From: Mytilus galloprovincialis
Taxonomy: Eukaryota; Mollusca; Bivalvia; Mytilida; Mytilidae
NCBI RefSeq assembly: GCF_965363235.1
Contig: NC_134849.1
Span: 63,383,122-63,447,121 of the forward strand
Reading direction: 5' to 3'
Length of the DNA stretch: 64,000 bases
Both the position numbers and the translations under genes were made by a program. The notes below the pieces were generated by a model, which searched no databases, was not told the origin of the DNA, and saw only the letters and a list, made by a program, of their open reading frames with translations. Below are positions 34,655-45,408 of the stretch, in pieces (the stretch's first letter is position 1; each line of letters begins with the position of its first letter).

Positions 34655-34996
34655 TGGCTTCTCAGTTTCAAAATAACAAACTTTTCATAACACTAGTATA
34701 AATTGCTAGGGGATTAATAAAGGAACCAAAAGAGCAAAAATAAAATATAAGGGCAATGTGCTTGTTTTCAAGATATAAGCCATTGAAATTTTGGCGGGAA
34801 AGTGTTCTCTCTAGACTTTTCATAGCTTAATTATTATCAAGTTTAATTTCTCAAAAACTATTGAAAATAACAATATTTATAAAAAGGAAAAGTGGGGGTC
34901 AATTGGCAATTTTTTTTAAGACATGCAAATGGATAAAACCAGAGGATTCCGAAAATTTGCCAAGAATTCTAAAACATGACAAGCGAACTTCCTTAA
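34655..34996 (-). mobile_element. MITE, copy 2 of the inverted pair
   Basis: It reads 'ggcttctcagtttcaaaata', 'aaaggaaccaaaagagc', 'gcaaatggataaaaccagag' and ends 'acatgacaagcgaacttcc' plus TTAA. It is homologous to 34014-34394 read in reverse. Together the two copies form a large imperfect hairpin with a spacer of about 260 bp. Confidence 0.72.
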
Positions 34997-35160
34997 ACAA
35001 AACTATGGGTGATCTCAGGTGCTCTGAACGGGTATCTTGCTCCACATTTGGAACTCGTCGTGTTGCTGATGTAAGTACAAATCTGGTGATAAGTATAATT
35101 TGGTACGTCACATTCGAGGAAAAGAGGATGGAATTGTGGTTTCAACTTTACCACTTAGAA
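34997..35160 (-). mobile_element. LINE-like retroelement fragment
   Basis: 'gggtgatctcaggtgctctg', 'cttgctccacatttgg' and 'actcgtcgtgttgctgatg' are the complement of the 3' region seen at 35690 ('agagcaggatctgcttaccc', 'ggagaacctgagatctcccc'). It is an inactive fragment. Confidence 0.6.
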
Positions 35161-35689
35161 CTCTATTCTTAATATTTGGTTAAAGAATATCCCAGGGCAT
35201 CAATAATATATACATATATTATATTGAGAGTATTCCATTAGGGCATCATTTCTGATTTGTTTTGACCAGAGACAAAATATATAAGAACAGGTTTATGTTT
35301 AAGTATTGACCTATTTGATCAAATAATAATAACACTTTATTACAAAAGCAAATAAAATTGAGAATGGAAATGAGGAATGTTTAAAGAAAACAACTATTGC
35401 TACCCGACCAAAGTATTCGTATTTTCAATTGAAAGGAACAAAGACTGCAAATACATGTTTTCTATAGCCATGTCACATGTCACATTGTAATTGATACCAC
35501 CTCAGGTTTTTATATAAAAAGGACTATTTGTGAGTGCGGCTTTAAATAGTTTATATTTGCGGGATACGAATGAATTCACAGGAGAACAAACTGGAGTATA
35601 TTTTATCCTCGAGCGAAATCTGACTTTCATAAACCGAATTCGACTTATAACCCAAGTTTTTACTAACCTGAGCAACACGACTGATACCA
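35161..35689. other. Intergenic, nothing recognised
   Basis: AT-rich with no supported gene. Confidence 0.4.
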
Positions 35690-35915
35690 CATGTAGAGCA
35701 GGATCTGCTTACCCTTCCGGAGAACCTGAGATCTCCCCTCCGAAGTTATAAGTGGGGTTCGTGTAGCTCAGTCTTTTGTTTTCGATGTTATGTTATATGC
35801 ACTGTCGTTTGTCTGTTTGTCTTTTCTTTTTTTAACCATGGTGTTGTCAGTTTATTTTCGATACATGAGTTTGAATGTCCCTTTGGTATCCGTTGCCTCT
35901 TTTTCTCTAACTGGT
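35690..35915 (+). mobile_element. LINE-like retroelement 3' end
   Basis: This is the longest plus-strand copy of the 3' end in the window. It runs from 'tgtagagcaggatctgctta' through 'gtggggttcgtgtagctcag' and 'accatggtgttgtcagttt' to 'ctttggtatccgttgcctc'. It links the fragment type at 34997 with that at 2835. Confidence 0.65.
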
Positions 35916-36404
35916 CATATATTTGTGAATGATGTAGTGTTCCTCAAACATTTCAGAATTGCACGTATAGCTGTTTCTTTTTTTTCTGTCCAAGAGTTGC
36001 AATATTCATTTTGTTTTTTGTTAAGTAACAGTAACAGTATTGTGTATTAAAACTTTTCAGTCTTTATACTGGTCCAAGTTTAAGACATACATCTGGGTCA
36101 TTTCAACATACCTTATAAGTAACACTATTTGTTTTACCGGTTCATGTAATGAACAAAAAAAAAGAACGGAAATCATTTATTTGATATACGTGTACAATTT
36201 TCTCACAATCAATTTGGAAATAAAAGCTTGCAGAATAAGTAACGATAAAACTTTTACCAATCTTCCTTGAAATTAGAGATACAGTCATGTATAAACAAAC
36301 ATCCAGAAATAATAAAAAGTATATTTCTTAAATTCGTTTTTAGAGAAAAATACAGGTTTGCCTTTCGTATTGAATGGCAATACAATACAATTTTACAATA
36401 AAAA

Positions 36405-36600
36405 AAAGTGTCGGAAGATACCAGAGGAACAGTCAATCTCATAAATCGAAAATGAACTGACAACTCATGGATAAAAATGAAAAAAATAGATCCCTAAAGA
36501 TTGAGCAACACGAACACCATCACAAGATGGAAGTAGAAAATGGTGGATTTAACCTGGTTTTATAGCTATCCTTACCTTTAACTAAGAACGTTAATTAATT
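36405..36600 (-). mobile_element. LINE-like 3' fragment, followed by another dispersed repeat
   Basis: 'gataccagaggaacagtcaa' and 'aatgaactgacaactcatgg' are the complement of the family 3' end. From about 36535 'ggtggatttaacctggttt' belongs to the repeat also seen reversed at 40225. Confidence 0.55.
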
Positions 36601-36689
36601 TATCAAGCTTTTTCAAAATATGTGTGAGGAGTATGACAATCGCATAGAGTTCTATCAAATCTACAGAATTGAGAAAGATCGATTTCATT

Positions 36690-36890
36690 TTTTGTACATA
36701 AATAAGGCCGTTAGTTTTCTCGTTTGAATTATTTAACAATGTCATTTCGGGGCCTCTTATAGCTGACTATGTGGTATGGGCTTTGCTCATTGTTAAAGGC
36801 CGTACGGTGACTTATAGTTGTTAATTTCTGTGTCATTTTGGTCTCTTGTTGACAGTTGTCTCATTGGCAATCATACCACATCTTTTTATA
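36690..36890 (-). repeat. Dispersed mussel repeat ('gatgtggtatgattgc' family), reverse
   Basis: On the plus strand it reads 'ataaggccgttagttttctc', 'tttcggggcctcttatagct', 'gccgtacggtgacttatagt' and 'ggcaatcataccacatc', the reverse complement of the copies at 24180 and 62090. Confidence 0.78.
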
Positions 36891-37509
36891 TTTAGCTCAA
36901 CTTCGATATGTCATTTTGTCATTTCGTGTGGACACAGGCCGTTACGTTGCATTGGTGAAAAGATACACGAGAGCCAGTGCGGTCTATGTAAAAGCAAAAA
37001 GGTTACAATTTTTAAATTTTTAAATATACTAGTACCTAAATGTGAACAGTTAATTTAATTGATTTTATATTTTCCAAGACAATCTTCAAAATGTCTATGC
37101 AAAGCTTTTACAAAACGCAGACACTTCCTTCACAACAACACGTAACTGTACTACTTTGTTTATTTTTTGTTTATGCTAGTTTCATTGAAGTGACATATAA
37201 GCCCAATGGTTTTCTATCTTTTTTGTGATGTAATGTTAAATAAATATAAGGTAAAACAAAACTTAGTATTGCATGTCATATGAATTCAAAGTAAAGTTTT
37301 ATATATTTTATATGCTGTTATATAAATTTTTAGAAAATCCGGAAATTTTCATATGAAAGTCTTTGATATAATATGACCATTTTATCTTGTTACACTATAT
37401 TTCATAGAAGGTATTCAACAATCAGCTATAAATTGTTACAATAAAACTCTAACTATCTTCTGATAAGATGTATTGTAAACCAAAACAGAAGCAATGACTG
37501 TGATAAACA
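36891..37509. other. Intergenic, nothing recognised
   Basis: AT-rich; no supported gene or repeat boundary. Confidence 0.4.
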
Positions 37510-37850
37510 TTCTTATGTTGTACTGTTATACCACTGTCCCAGGTAAAGGGAGGGTTGTTATCCCGCTCAAATGTTTAACCCCGTCACATTATATATGTAT
37601 GTATGTGCCTGTCCCAAGTCAGGAGCCTGTAATTCAGTGGTTGTCGTTTGTTCATGTATTACATATTTGTTTTCGTAAATTTTTTGTACATAAATAGGCC
37701 TTCGAGACCTTTTTTAGCTAACTATGCGGTATGGGCTTTGCTCATTGTTTAAGGCCGTACAGTGACGTATAGTTGTTAATTTATGTGTCATTTTGGTCTC
37801 TTGTGGAGAGTTGTCTTATTGGCAATCATACCACACCTTTTTATATGTAT
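37510..37850 (-). repeat. Dispersed mussel repeat, long reverse copy
   Basis: On the plus strand it begins with 'ttgtactgttataccactgt' and 'gtgcctgtcccaagtcagg'. It continues through 'gtatgggctttgctcattg' and ends 'ggcaatcataccacacct'. It covers about 340 bp of the family and is among the longest copies here. Confidence 0.78.
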
Positions 37851-38193
37851 ATTGTACTATTGTTCACAAAAATAGATGGAGTTCAAAGATGAGTGAATAT
37901 TGTGTGATAGGCGCTATACATGCGTTATAAAAGTCATGCTTATACAAATGACAAACTGTAGAGAGATTACATATTAACTTACGATTGTTAAGGATGGTCG
38001 TGTTGTCATGTCGATCATGACAGTACATTACATAATTTGGAAATAAACGCACGTAATCGATAACAAAAAGTAGAATTTTAAATGTTAATTCCAAGTCATT
38101 TACAAATCCCTATAAATATTATTCTTTTAATCAGTGTTTATGTATTGCATACAACAGCTACAGCGTTAATGGAGACATTAAATTTCCATCAGC

Positions 38194-38482
38194 TTAAGGT
38201 GGTACCTAACACAACAGGGAGATAACTCTATAAAATCAGCTACACGTTTTTATTACTTTGCGTTGTTAAGTGAATATTAAGCTTCTCAATGATCAAAATT
38301 AGTGTTTGTCAAATTGCTATATAACCAGTGCAATTTTTCTGATAAAATGGTTGGTTCAAAATTTGGAAATTTTTATATTTTTGTCAACATGGTCAAAGGG
38401 TCAAAGTTGATACTTTGTCAAAATTTTATGAAATTTAAACGAGCCAAATTTATTTTAGTGAAGGTGGTGGGTACCGCCTTAA
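38194..38482 (+). mobile_element. MITE with TTAA ends, 289 bp
   Basis: The ends TTAAGGTGGTACC and GGTACCGCCTTAA are near-perfect inverted repeats including the TTAA, the target of piggyBac-type transposases. The interior is AT-rich and non-coding. Assignment to piggyBac is inferred from the target alone. Confidence 0.75.
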
Positions 38483-38554
38483 AATTGACAATTGTCAGCG
38501 ATGCTCATCAACATTGAAATAAGAGTTTTCGAATGTTCTATTATTTGATCTAAA

Positions 38555-38690
38555 AGTTTACTTCTTCTTTAACATTAACTATTCTACTTTTCTATTTGAT
38601 ACTAATCATAAGAATTAATTTAGAATAAACTGATGTACAAAATATATCTATTATACCCTAATCATACACTTAAATACACAAGCTGTTTTA
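38555..38690 (+). other. Lectin 3' UTR fragment in plus orientation
   Basis: 'gtttacttcttctttaac', 'attctacttttctattt' and 'ttaatttagaataaactgat' align with the 3' UTR of the intact gene (about 30720-30800) and of the pseudogene (about 12450-12530). It lies next to an exon 3 that points the other way, so one of the two has been inverted. Confidence 0.65.
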
Positions 38691-38910
38691 CCTGGTTATT
38701 GTGATTACTGAGTTGATGAAAGAGTACTCTTATATTAAAATTCATAATTTTGAAATACATTGCGAACGAGCTTCAATTAAGATTTAATTTCACGTGCTCG
38801 TAGTAATTGTGCGTTTTGTTTAACTTTTGTGTACAATATCTGCTTTTTGAGGTTAAGTGACACAGACAATAAACAATTCTTGATATTGAATAGCGTCACA
38901 ATCTTTAATT

Positions 38911-39135
38911 TTATGATCGATTTTCACACATATAAGAACAATGTAGTCTAGGATAAGAAACCATCCACCTGTAGTCGCTAAACCGAGTCATGCGGATAAC
39001 GGTAGATGATCCACTTGGTTCATTTGGTAGCCATCTGAAATATTCCATCGCAGTTCCATCGTTGTGCGTCCATTCGCCATGCGTCTTTTTACCTTGTATG
39101 CATATTCCGAGTTTTTTACACTCTCCCGATGTCAG
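38911..39135 (-). pseudogene. Lectin exon 3 on the minus strand, frame disturbed near its start
   Basis: After the acceptor (ttatttcag, complement of 39136-39144) the exon reads ADIGRV in the family phase. One extra base relative to the other copies then gives an immediate stop. From LGICIQGKKTHGEW onward, in the shifted frame, the rest is intact: NDGTAMEYFRWLPNEPSG, RFSDYRWMVSYPRLHC, YMCENRS and a stop. EPS replaces EPN as in the intact gene. The intron before it (39136-40100) aligns with introns of the other copies. No exon 2 or 1 for this copy was found to the right. It is either a pseudogene or would need a shifted acceptor. Confidence 0.8.
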
Positions 39136-40110
39136 CTGAAATAAATGCATGTCTGTAATAATTGTAGATAAGGGATAGAAATCCTACAGGAGTTATTGTA
39201 TAATCCATGCTGGATTAAATTTAGTTGATGCATGTAAAATGTTCCTGTCGAGCTTTCCCGTCAATGACATGTGTTTCGCCCTTCCTTGATGTCGGACTGA
39301 TGTCAGATACGTCCGCCTTGATTCCGTCTTGATAACAATTGATTTGATAAGAACTTCAAGTAGGTGAAGTTATATTACATTCAATTAACCAAAATGTCAT
39401 ATCCACAAAAGCAGAAATGTTGCATAAGGCGAGTGCCAGTCTTTGAAAATATGAAGGAAGAGAACCACTTTTCGTTAACATTAAAGTTTAATGATTAATT
39501 TTGTTGACCTTTCAAAAATAAGCCTGAAAAACGAATTTAACTATCTCACACCAAAGCTCTTTAGCTTTCATGATTGATACATACTAAAATAAATTATACT
39601 CTCTGGAAGACGTTTGCTCTCCGAAATATGAATAATCAATAGAAATTGTACAAAAAATAAAGCTTTGATTGGAGGAATGGTTCAGAACATGTTTTTCGAA
39701 AACATTTAATGCAGTTGAAAATTTCACTTTGACATTTTATCCATCCCTTCAGTTAAGACCGTTTTTATTCATAGGTGATTAAACCAACAATTATTCATTG
39801 TTATTGTTTTATTTATCTGATTAACACCATGAAATATATGTTTTTCAATGCCATTCACTTTGACCTTTGCTACACTGACTCAAACATCAATAGAATAGGT
39901 AGTATAGACCAGTAAGTTCTCCTTCTTGTTAATGTTGTCAAGAAGTCATATCTAAATGATGGTATACCAGTAATAAAGATATTCATAAGGACTAGTGGTT
40001 ATACCTAGTATTATTCTGGAAAACTTTAAGCAATTAAGTGGCACTGACTGAAAGGTGTCCAAAATAAAGTTGTTGTAAGATTGTCTGTGTTAAACAGTAT
40101 AGGAAAACCA
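39136..40110 (-). other. Intron sequence of the minus-strand lectin copy
   Basis: The reverse complement contains 'ggatttctatcccttatct', 'gtcttaactgaagggatgg' and 'atgttttcgaaaaacatg', which align with 11255-11280 and 10725-10795 of the pseudogene. The homology fades beyond about 40100. Confidence 0.7.
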
Positions 40111-40199
40111 CTATTGTTGAATTATCTTTTCACAATTTTTACCTAGTGTGTTTGTTTGTTTTGTTCACGCATCGTTGACAATGTAATGCAATTTGATGC

Positions 40200-40745
40200 G
40201 TCTGTCATACAACTGAGAGGTTAAGCTAGCTATAAAACCAGGTTCAATCCACCATTTTCCACATAAGGAAATGCCTGTACCAAGTCAGGAATATGACAGT
40301 TGTTTTTCATTCGTTTGATGTGTTTGAACTTTTGATTTTGCCATTTGATTTTGCCATTTGATTCCTTTTTGAATTTTCCTCGGAGTTCAGTTTTTTTGTG
40401 ATTTTACTTTTTCCAAGGTCGTGAAAGAAATTATATAATGTTAACGCTTGATTGAAAAAATTTCAAACCGAATCAATTTTGCGCCTGTCCCAAGTCAGGA
40501 GCCTCTGGCCTTTGTGAGTCTTGTATGATTTTTAATTTTAGTTTCTTGTGTATAATTCGGAGTTTAGTATGACGTCCATTATCATTGAACTAGTATACAT
40601 ATTTTTTAAGGGGCCAGCTGAAGGACGCCTCCGGGTGAAGAAGTTTATCGATACATTGAAGACCCATTGGTGGCCTTCGCCTGTTGTCTGCTCTATGGTC
40701 GGGTTGTTGTCGCTTTGACACATTTCCTTTCTCAATTTTAGGTTG
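40200..40745 (-). repeat. Cluster of dispersed mussel repeats
   Basis: 40225-40440 ('ataaaaccaggttcaatcc', 'tgaattttcctcggagttc') and 40485-40745 ('gcgcctgtcccaagtcagg', 'tttagtatgacgtccatta', 'gaagacccattggtggcc') are pieces of interspersed families also seen at 13050, 13498 and 36535. The minus-strand open frame within is a shadow of these repeats. Confidence 0.6.
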
Positions 40746-40865
40746 CGTTAATGTAAGAAAATACCCAACATGCTACATTTCGGATGACGAATTCATAGTC
40801 TAGGAAGAAAGTGATAGAACTGAAGTATTAGTTAATGTAAAGACAGGAACCTTGTGTATATAAAC

Positions 40866-41095
40866 TCATCATAGATACCAGGATTGAAATTTTATATTTA
40901 CACCAGACGCGCGTTTTGTCTACAAAGGTCTCATCAGTGACGCTCGATTCAAAAAATGATAAAAAAAAAAAACAAATAAAGTACGAAGTTGAAGAGCATT
41001 GAGGACCAAAAATTCCTAAACGTTTTTTCCAAATACAGCTAAGCTAATCTATTCTTAAGGTAGAAAAGCCTTAGTATTTAAAAAGATTCAAAGTT
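40866..41095 (+). repeat. Dispersed mussel repeat, 'cagacgcgcgttttgtctac' family
   Basis: 'catagataccaggattgaaa', 'agacgcgcgttttgtctaca', 'tcatcagtgacgctcgattc', 'agtacgaagttgaagagcat' and 'gtagaaaagccttagtattt' follow in order. I recognise this as a very common interspersed repeat in mussels. It is non-coding. Confidence 0.7.
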
Positions 41096-41249
41096 TAGTT
41101 AACAGTTAAACTATTTACCAGTGCCGTCAATCAATGCGTGAAATATGTATAGTTTAAATAAAAGGCTTTTGAAATTTTTTTATATAATCTATCATCAATT
41201 TATGTGTTCGGGCAGAGACATATGTGTATATGTTACAATGAATTCTTAT

Positions 41250-41395
41250 AATCAGTGATTATGTAGAATTCCTGGAATTTTCAGGGATTATGTAGAATCA
41301 CTGACCAGTTTAGGGATTATATATAATCACTAAAATTTTCAGGGATTATGTATAATCACTAGATAAAACGTCAGTAATTATACATAATAACTGAA
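41250..41395 (+). repeat. Short tandem repeat, four to five units of about 32-35 bp
   Basis: The phrase 'cagtgattatgtagaattc', then 'cagggattatgtagaatcac', 'tagggattatatataatcac' and 'cagggattatgtataatcac' recurs. The units are partly palindromic (GATTAT/ATAATC). Confidence 0.75.
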
Positions 41396-41528
41396 ATGAA
41401 GAAATAGTTTTATTTATAAGGAAAATGAATAAAAGTCAAATAATTTATGCTATAAAATCTTATTAAATCAGCATTACACTGTACAAACATAAATTGTTAC
41501 GTAAAATGTTATGCACAAAATATGTTAT

Positions 41529-41650
41529 AGTTATTGACTAAGCAAGTCGGTATATTGGATTTAATCTGCACGGCTTGGGTGACCCTGATTAAAGGGTCAC
41601 ACAAGACGTGCAGATTAAATCCAATATACCGATTTGATTGGCCAATAACT
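41529..41650. repeat. Foldback palindrome of about 120 bp
   Basis: The arm 41547-41572 ('tcggtatattggatttaatc' plus 'tgcacg') is perfectly complementary to 41607-41632. The inner 'gggtgaccct' and 'agggtcacac' pair again around a 5-base loop, and the outer 'agttattg' and 'caataact' extend it. Nearly the whole segment can fold into one hairpin. Confidence 0.9.
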
Positions 41651-42469
41651 GTTTTAACACATGACGCCATCAATTTACGTGAACGTTTTAGAAATATGCA
41701 AACAATATTTCACAATCCACGGCTCCTAGTAAAGCTTCTTGTAGAGTAAATAAAGGGGAAAACACGCCTGTATATAGTAAGAGGTTGGTAAGTTTTAAAT
41801 ATCTTTTTTTTTTATATTTAGGCTTCTTCCTAAATTGTTACATTATTTGCCAGGGATGGGGTAATCGTAATCTGTAATCGTAATCGATTGTAATTGATTA
41901 CATTTTTTCCAGTAATCGACAGTAATCTGTAATCAAAGACATTTTCGATTACATGTAATCGTAATTTAATCGATTACAGCAAAAATCATGATGTCATCAT
42001 CGATTATTTTCGATTACATTTCGATAACTTCAGTAAAATAGTTTGATGAAATATAACATATTTTAAATGAAAACATGTATGTATTCATCATTTTGAAGTA
42101 CTGATATGGCTTACGAGTTTATCAACTGCCTTTATATTTCTATCTATTGTCTCAAGCTGCATTATGATCAACAAGACTCCTACCATAATTTACTTTATAT
42201 CTACCCTTTGAAACAAATGGATTAATGTGCTTGTCAATAAGTCAACACCTTTTATATTAAAATAAGAAAATATATTTGGAATAAGAAAATAGATTCAAAT
42301 AAGAAATGTGTCTTAAGTTAAGTTCTGTATTTCTTTAAAGTAGTGAGCTTATTTGTACAGTCTATAATACTAAAATTACGAGGTCCAATTTGTCAGCCGT
42401 CATCACGTAAAAACGACGAATCACAGAATTCAACTTTATATATAACTAATATAGTACAAAGGTGTAGAT

Positions 42470-42885
42470 TAAAAATTACACCACTCCAGGCCCTTTTGTT
42501 TTCCACGTAATTAATATTGCCAATAATTAAGAAGTTCCGGGTCGAGTCCGATACCGATACCAATAGTATATTCACCTGTTACCTATTACCTTATCTGTAC
42601 GTTCCGCATCTGACAGGCGCACCACCAAACGGTGTATTCAGGATTAATATGCTGTATACACGGGTCATAATGGTGCAGATTAAAAATTACACCACTCCAG
42701 GCCCTTTTGTTTTCCACGTAATTAATATTGCCAATAATAAAGAAGTTCCGGGTCGAGTCCGATACCGATCCCAATAGTATATTCACCTGTTACCTATTAC
42801 CTTATCTGTACGTTCTGCATCTGACAGGCGCACCACCAAACGGTGTATTCAGGATTAATATGCTATATACACGGGTCATAATCAC
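42470..42885 (+). repeat. 211-bp tandem duplication within the hAT-like element
   Basis: 'ccactccaggcccttttgtt' occurs at 42481 and 42692. The two units, through 'ggtgtattcaggattaatat', differ at only a few bases. A diverged third copy of the same region, with 'tactccattccaggacc', lies at about 43012-43150. Short open frames repeat with the unit and are not genes. Confidence 0.88.
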
Positions 42886-43445
42886 AGGGTTGACATTACT
42901 AAATTGTCAAATTGTTACCTATTGTAATATTTTAATCAGTAAGACTTTCTAAGATAACAATACGAATACTAAAAATCTGTATAGGTACAGTTTTCAATTT
43001 GTTAGTGGCCATGACGTAAAACAGCGAATCAAAGAATTCAACTTTATTTATAACTATTATAGGACAATGCTGTTGATTAAAAAATACTCCATTCCAGGAC
43101 CTTTTGTTTTCCAAATTAATAATATTACCAATAATTGATAAGTTCCAGTTCGACGGGTTCAAACAGAAAGATTTGAAAGCAGAGAAAAACTGTGTATCTT
43201 ATAATTGGCATGACTTTATCAGATGACAATACCACAGTGTAGATACTATTCTGTACGCTATCCGGAAGTCGCGATTTTCGAAGCGAGGATTTCCAACTGG
43301 CTAACAGGACGGTTTTGCCTACGGTAACTTTTCTCATCATTTGTTTACTCCTATATCTACAAAGTCCTCATGGAAAACTTCCAACTTTGTAAATAACTAT
43401 GCTAAAGTATAACTGCTTTTAATGAATAAAAACAAAAAAGCTAAC

Positions 43446-43845
43446 TTAAGGATGTCTGCTGGTCATGTTTTTGAATTCTTGTCATATTTTCGATTTTCTC
43501 AGGTTTTATCCATACAAATGTATTAAAAATAAAAATTTCACGAGACCCCACTTTTGTCTTCATAAATCTGTTCAATAGATCATTTATGACCATTTGAATT
43601 TTTGTCATGAAATCCTTGTTATTTTTTCTTGGTTTAAAGGGTAAAAAACAATTCCAATGTTAACAAATAGTAAAGTCTGAAGAAAACCCTTTTCCCGCCA
43701 TCTTCTAAATGTCTCGTATTTTGAAAACTACACACGAGACTATCGATTTTATTACTTTATTTTGTTTAAATATCAAAGTTGTTTTCATTTTAAGCAATCA
43801 CATGAAATCCTTGTTATTTTAAATTAGAGCAGCAGACATCCTTAA
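43446..43845 (+). mobile_element. MITE with TTAA ends, nested in the hAT-like element
   Basis: TTAAGGATGTCTGCTG and CAGCAGACATCCTTAA are perfect 16-bp inverted repeats at the two ends. The body shares 'tcaggttttatccat' and 'gtcatgtttttgaattc' with the pair at 34014 and 34655. It must be younger than its host element or have moved with it. Confidence 0.85.
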
Positions 43846-44304
43846 GTCAGTATGAAAGCAAAATTATTGAAAAAAACTTAAACATATATAAGTGATTGAA
43901 GGAATGCGTTGTCATCTCTAATTCATGTTGAAAGACAAATTGTTCTCAAGATTTTTTTTTTAATAATTCTGATTCTCAGTAAGAGATTCTATTTAGATAA
44001 CAACTGTCAACTTATAATTTGGAAATAATGCTTTAAATGCTGTTTTTTGGTAAAGTTCTAAACTTCCACTACACAAACATTGATCAACATAATTGTGTAA
44101 AACTTACTTTATTGATTTTTTTTCAAATTTTTAACTATGTAATTGACAGTAATCGAAAAGTAATGTAATTACTTTTGATAAAGTAATCGATTAAATACAA
44201 AAATCTGAGAAATCGATTATTAATCGATTACACAAAATACCTTCATGTAATCGATTATTAATCGATTACATTTGTCAGTAATCGTGCCCGTCCCTGTTAT
44301 TTGC

Positions 44305-44744
44305 GATTTAATTGCAATTTTTTCTATCGTTTCTGTTGAATTTACTCCAATTTTTTTTTTGCAATCAGTGACGATTAATACTTTGACATATTGTACTTTC
44401 AAATCGGTGTTATTGAGTAAAGATTAATTGCTTTTCTTTCCTTAATGACATGCTTAGAGGAAAATGAACCGAGGAAGATGTTTGTAGTACATAATAATAA
44501 ATATGCAAAAAAATCGTAATGAATTTCTTTGAGTCTAAAATTTATTCAAATCAGATTTCATTTATCTGAATATTCATAAATACAGGATTTCTTTTTTGGC
44601 AGAAACTACAAAAAAATCGTTATTATCTGTTCTGACTTTATTTAAGAATTACATTATGTACACAAAATAAAATAAAATATTTTATGTCCCAGTTTAGATA
44701 ATAAAGAAAGGAGGGTGAAACCTCTCTTTTTTCATCAGGAGCCA
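44305..44744. other. Intergenic, nothing recognised
   Basis: AT-rich with no supported gene. Confidence 0.4.
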
Positions 44745-45160
44745 CGTTTGCAAAGAAGTCTAAGTAGTTTTTCTTGACAGTCAACACTGAGGGTTTTAGG
44801 GCGAACTCCGCCCCTGGATTTGGGGGGGGGGGTGGGGTGGAGGGGATGGGGGGTCGACTCCATTATTAATGTATTAATTGATTAAAAACTGTCAGTTTTC
44901 CTATCAAAGGTGTGTTGGATTTTTTTTTGGGGGGGGGGCACTCTGGCTCCCTCTACCAATAAAAACTGGGCGCCACGAAATAGCCCAAATGACGTTAAAA
45001 AACGAAAAATCGATCTATCAATTTTTTGGTCTTATTTTGAAACTACGATTTTGTACAAGGTGTTTCGTTAATCAACTTTATCGTAACTTTGAGTGAGATG
45101 GCCGGTTCGTTTATTCTTTTGTCGTTTTTTTATATTTTTTTCTGGGGGGGAGGCGAATAG
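44745..45160 (+). other. G-rich region with possible G-quadruplex runs
   Basis: Runs of 13, 4, 4 and 6 G's occur within about 35 bp at 44821-44855, and further runs lie near 44929 and 45145. Four G-runs with short loops satisfy the usual G-quadruplex pattern. No gene is called; the open frame at 44878-45096 spans this simple sequence. Confidence 0.5.
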
Positions 45161-45408
45161 GTTGTTCATCCTTAAATTGAACAACGTATTATTTTTCGTC
45201 TCCATACAATCGTTGATATTTTATAATTTTATAGAATAAATGTAACACATCCAGGAAACGCCCCTAAAGGTAAAAATATATTTGAACTGTGCAGTATATC
45301 TGAGGTAGTTAATGCACACCTTAGCTGTACATTATTCAAATTATAGCACAGTAAGAACAAATAGATTTTACCCATTTCATGTGTTAACAAAATGATAACC
45401 CTATTTTT

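Larger units (their letters stand above)
41851..44296 (+). mobile_element. Composite hAT-like element, 2.4 kb, perfect 8-bp target duplication (TTATTTGC)
   Basis: The left end CAGGGATGGGGTAATCGTAA and the right end, whose complement begins CAGGGACGGGCACGATTAC, are inverted repeats. TTATTTGC flanks both (41843-41850, 44297-44304). Both ends carry dense GTAATC/GATTAC motifs, like the 568-bp element at 3085. The interior contains a 211-bp tandem duplication, a diverged further copy, and a nested MITE. No transposase is recognisable. The exact target duplication shows it inserted as a unit. Confidence 0.88.

Noticed and set aside
42517-42952. Two similar open frames of 86 and 74 codons in tandem
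   Set aside because: Their similarity comes from the 211-bp tandem duplication; the peptides have no domain.
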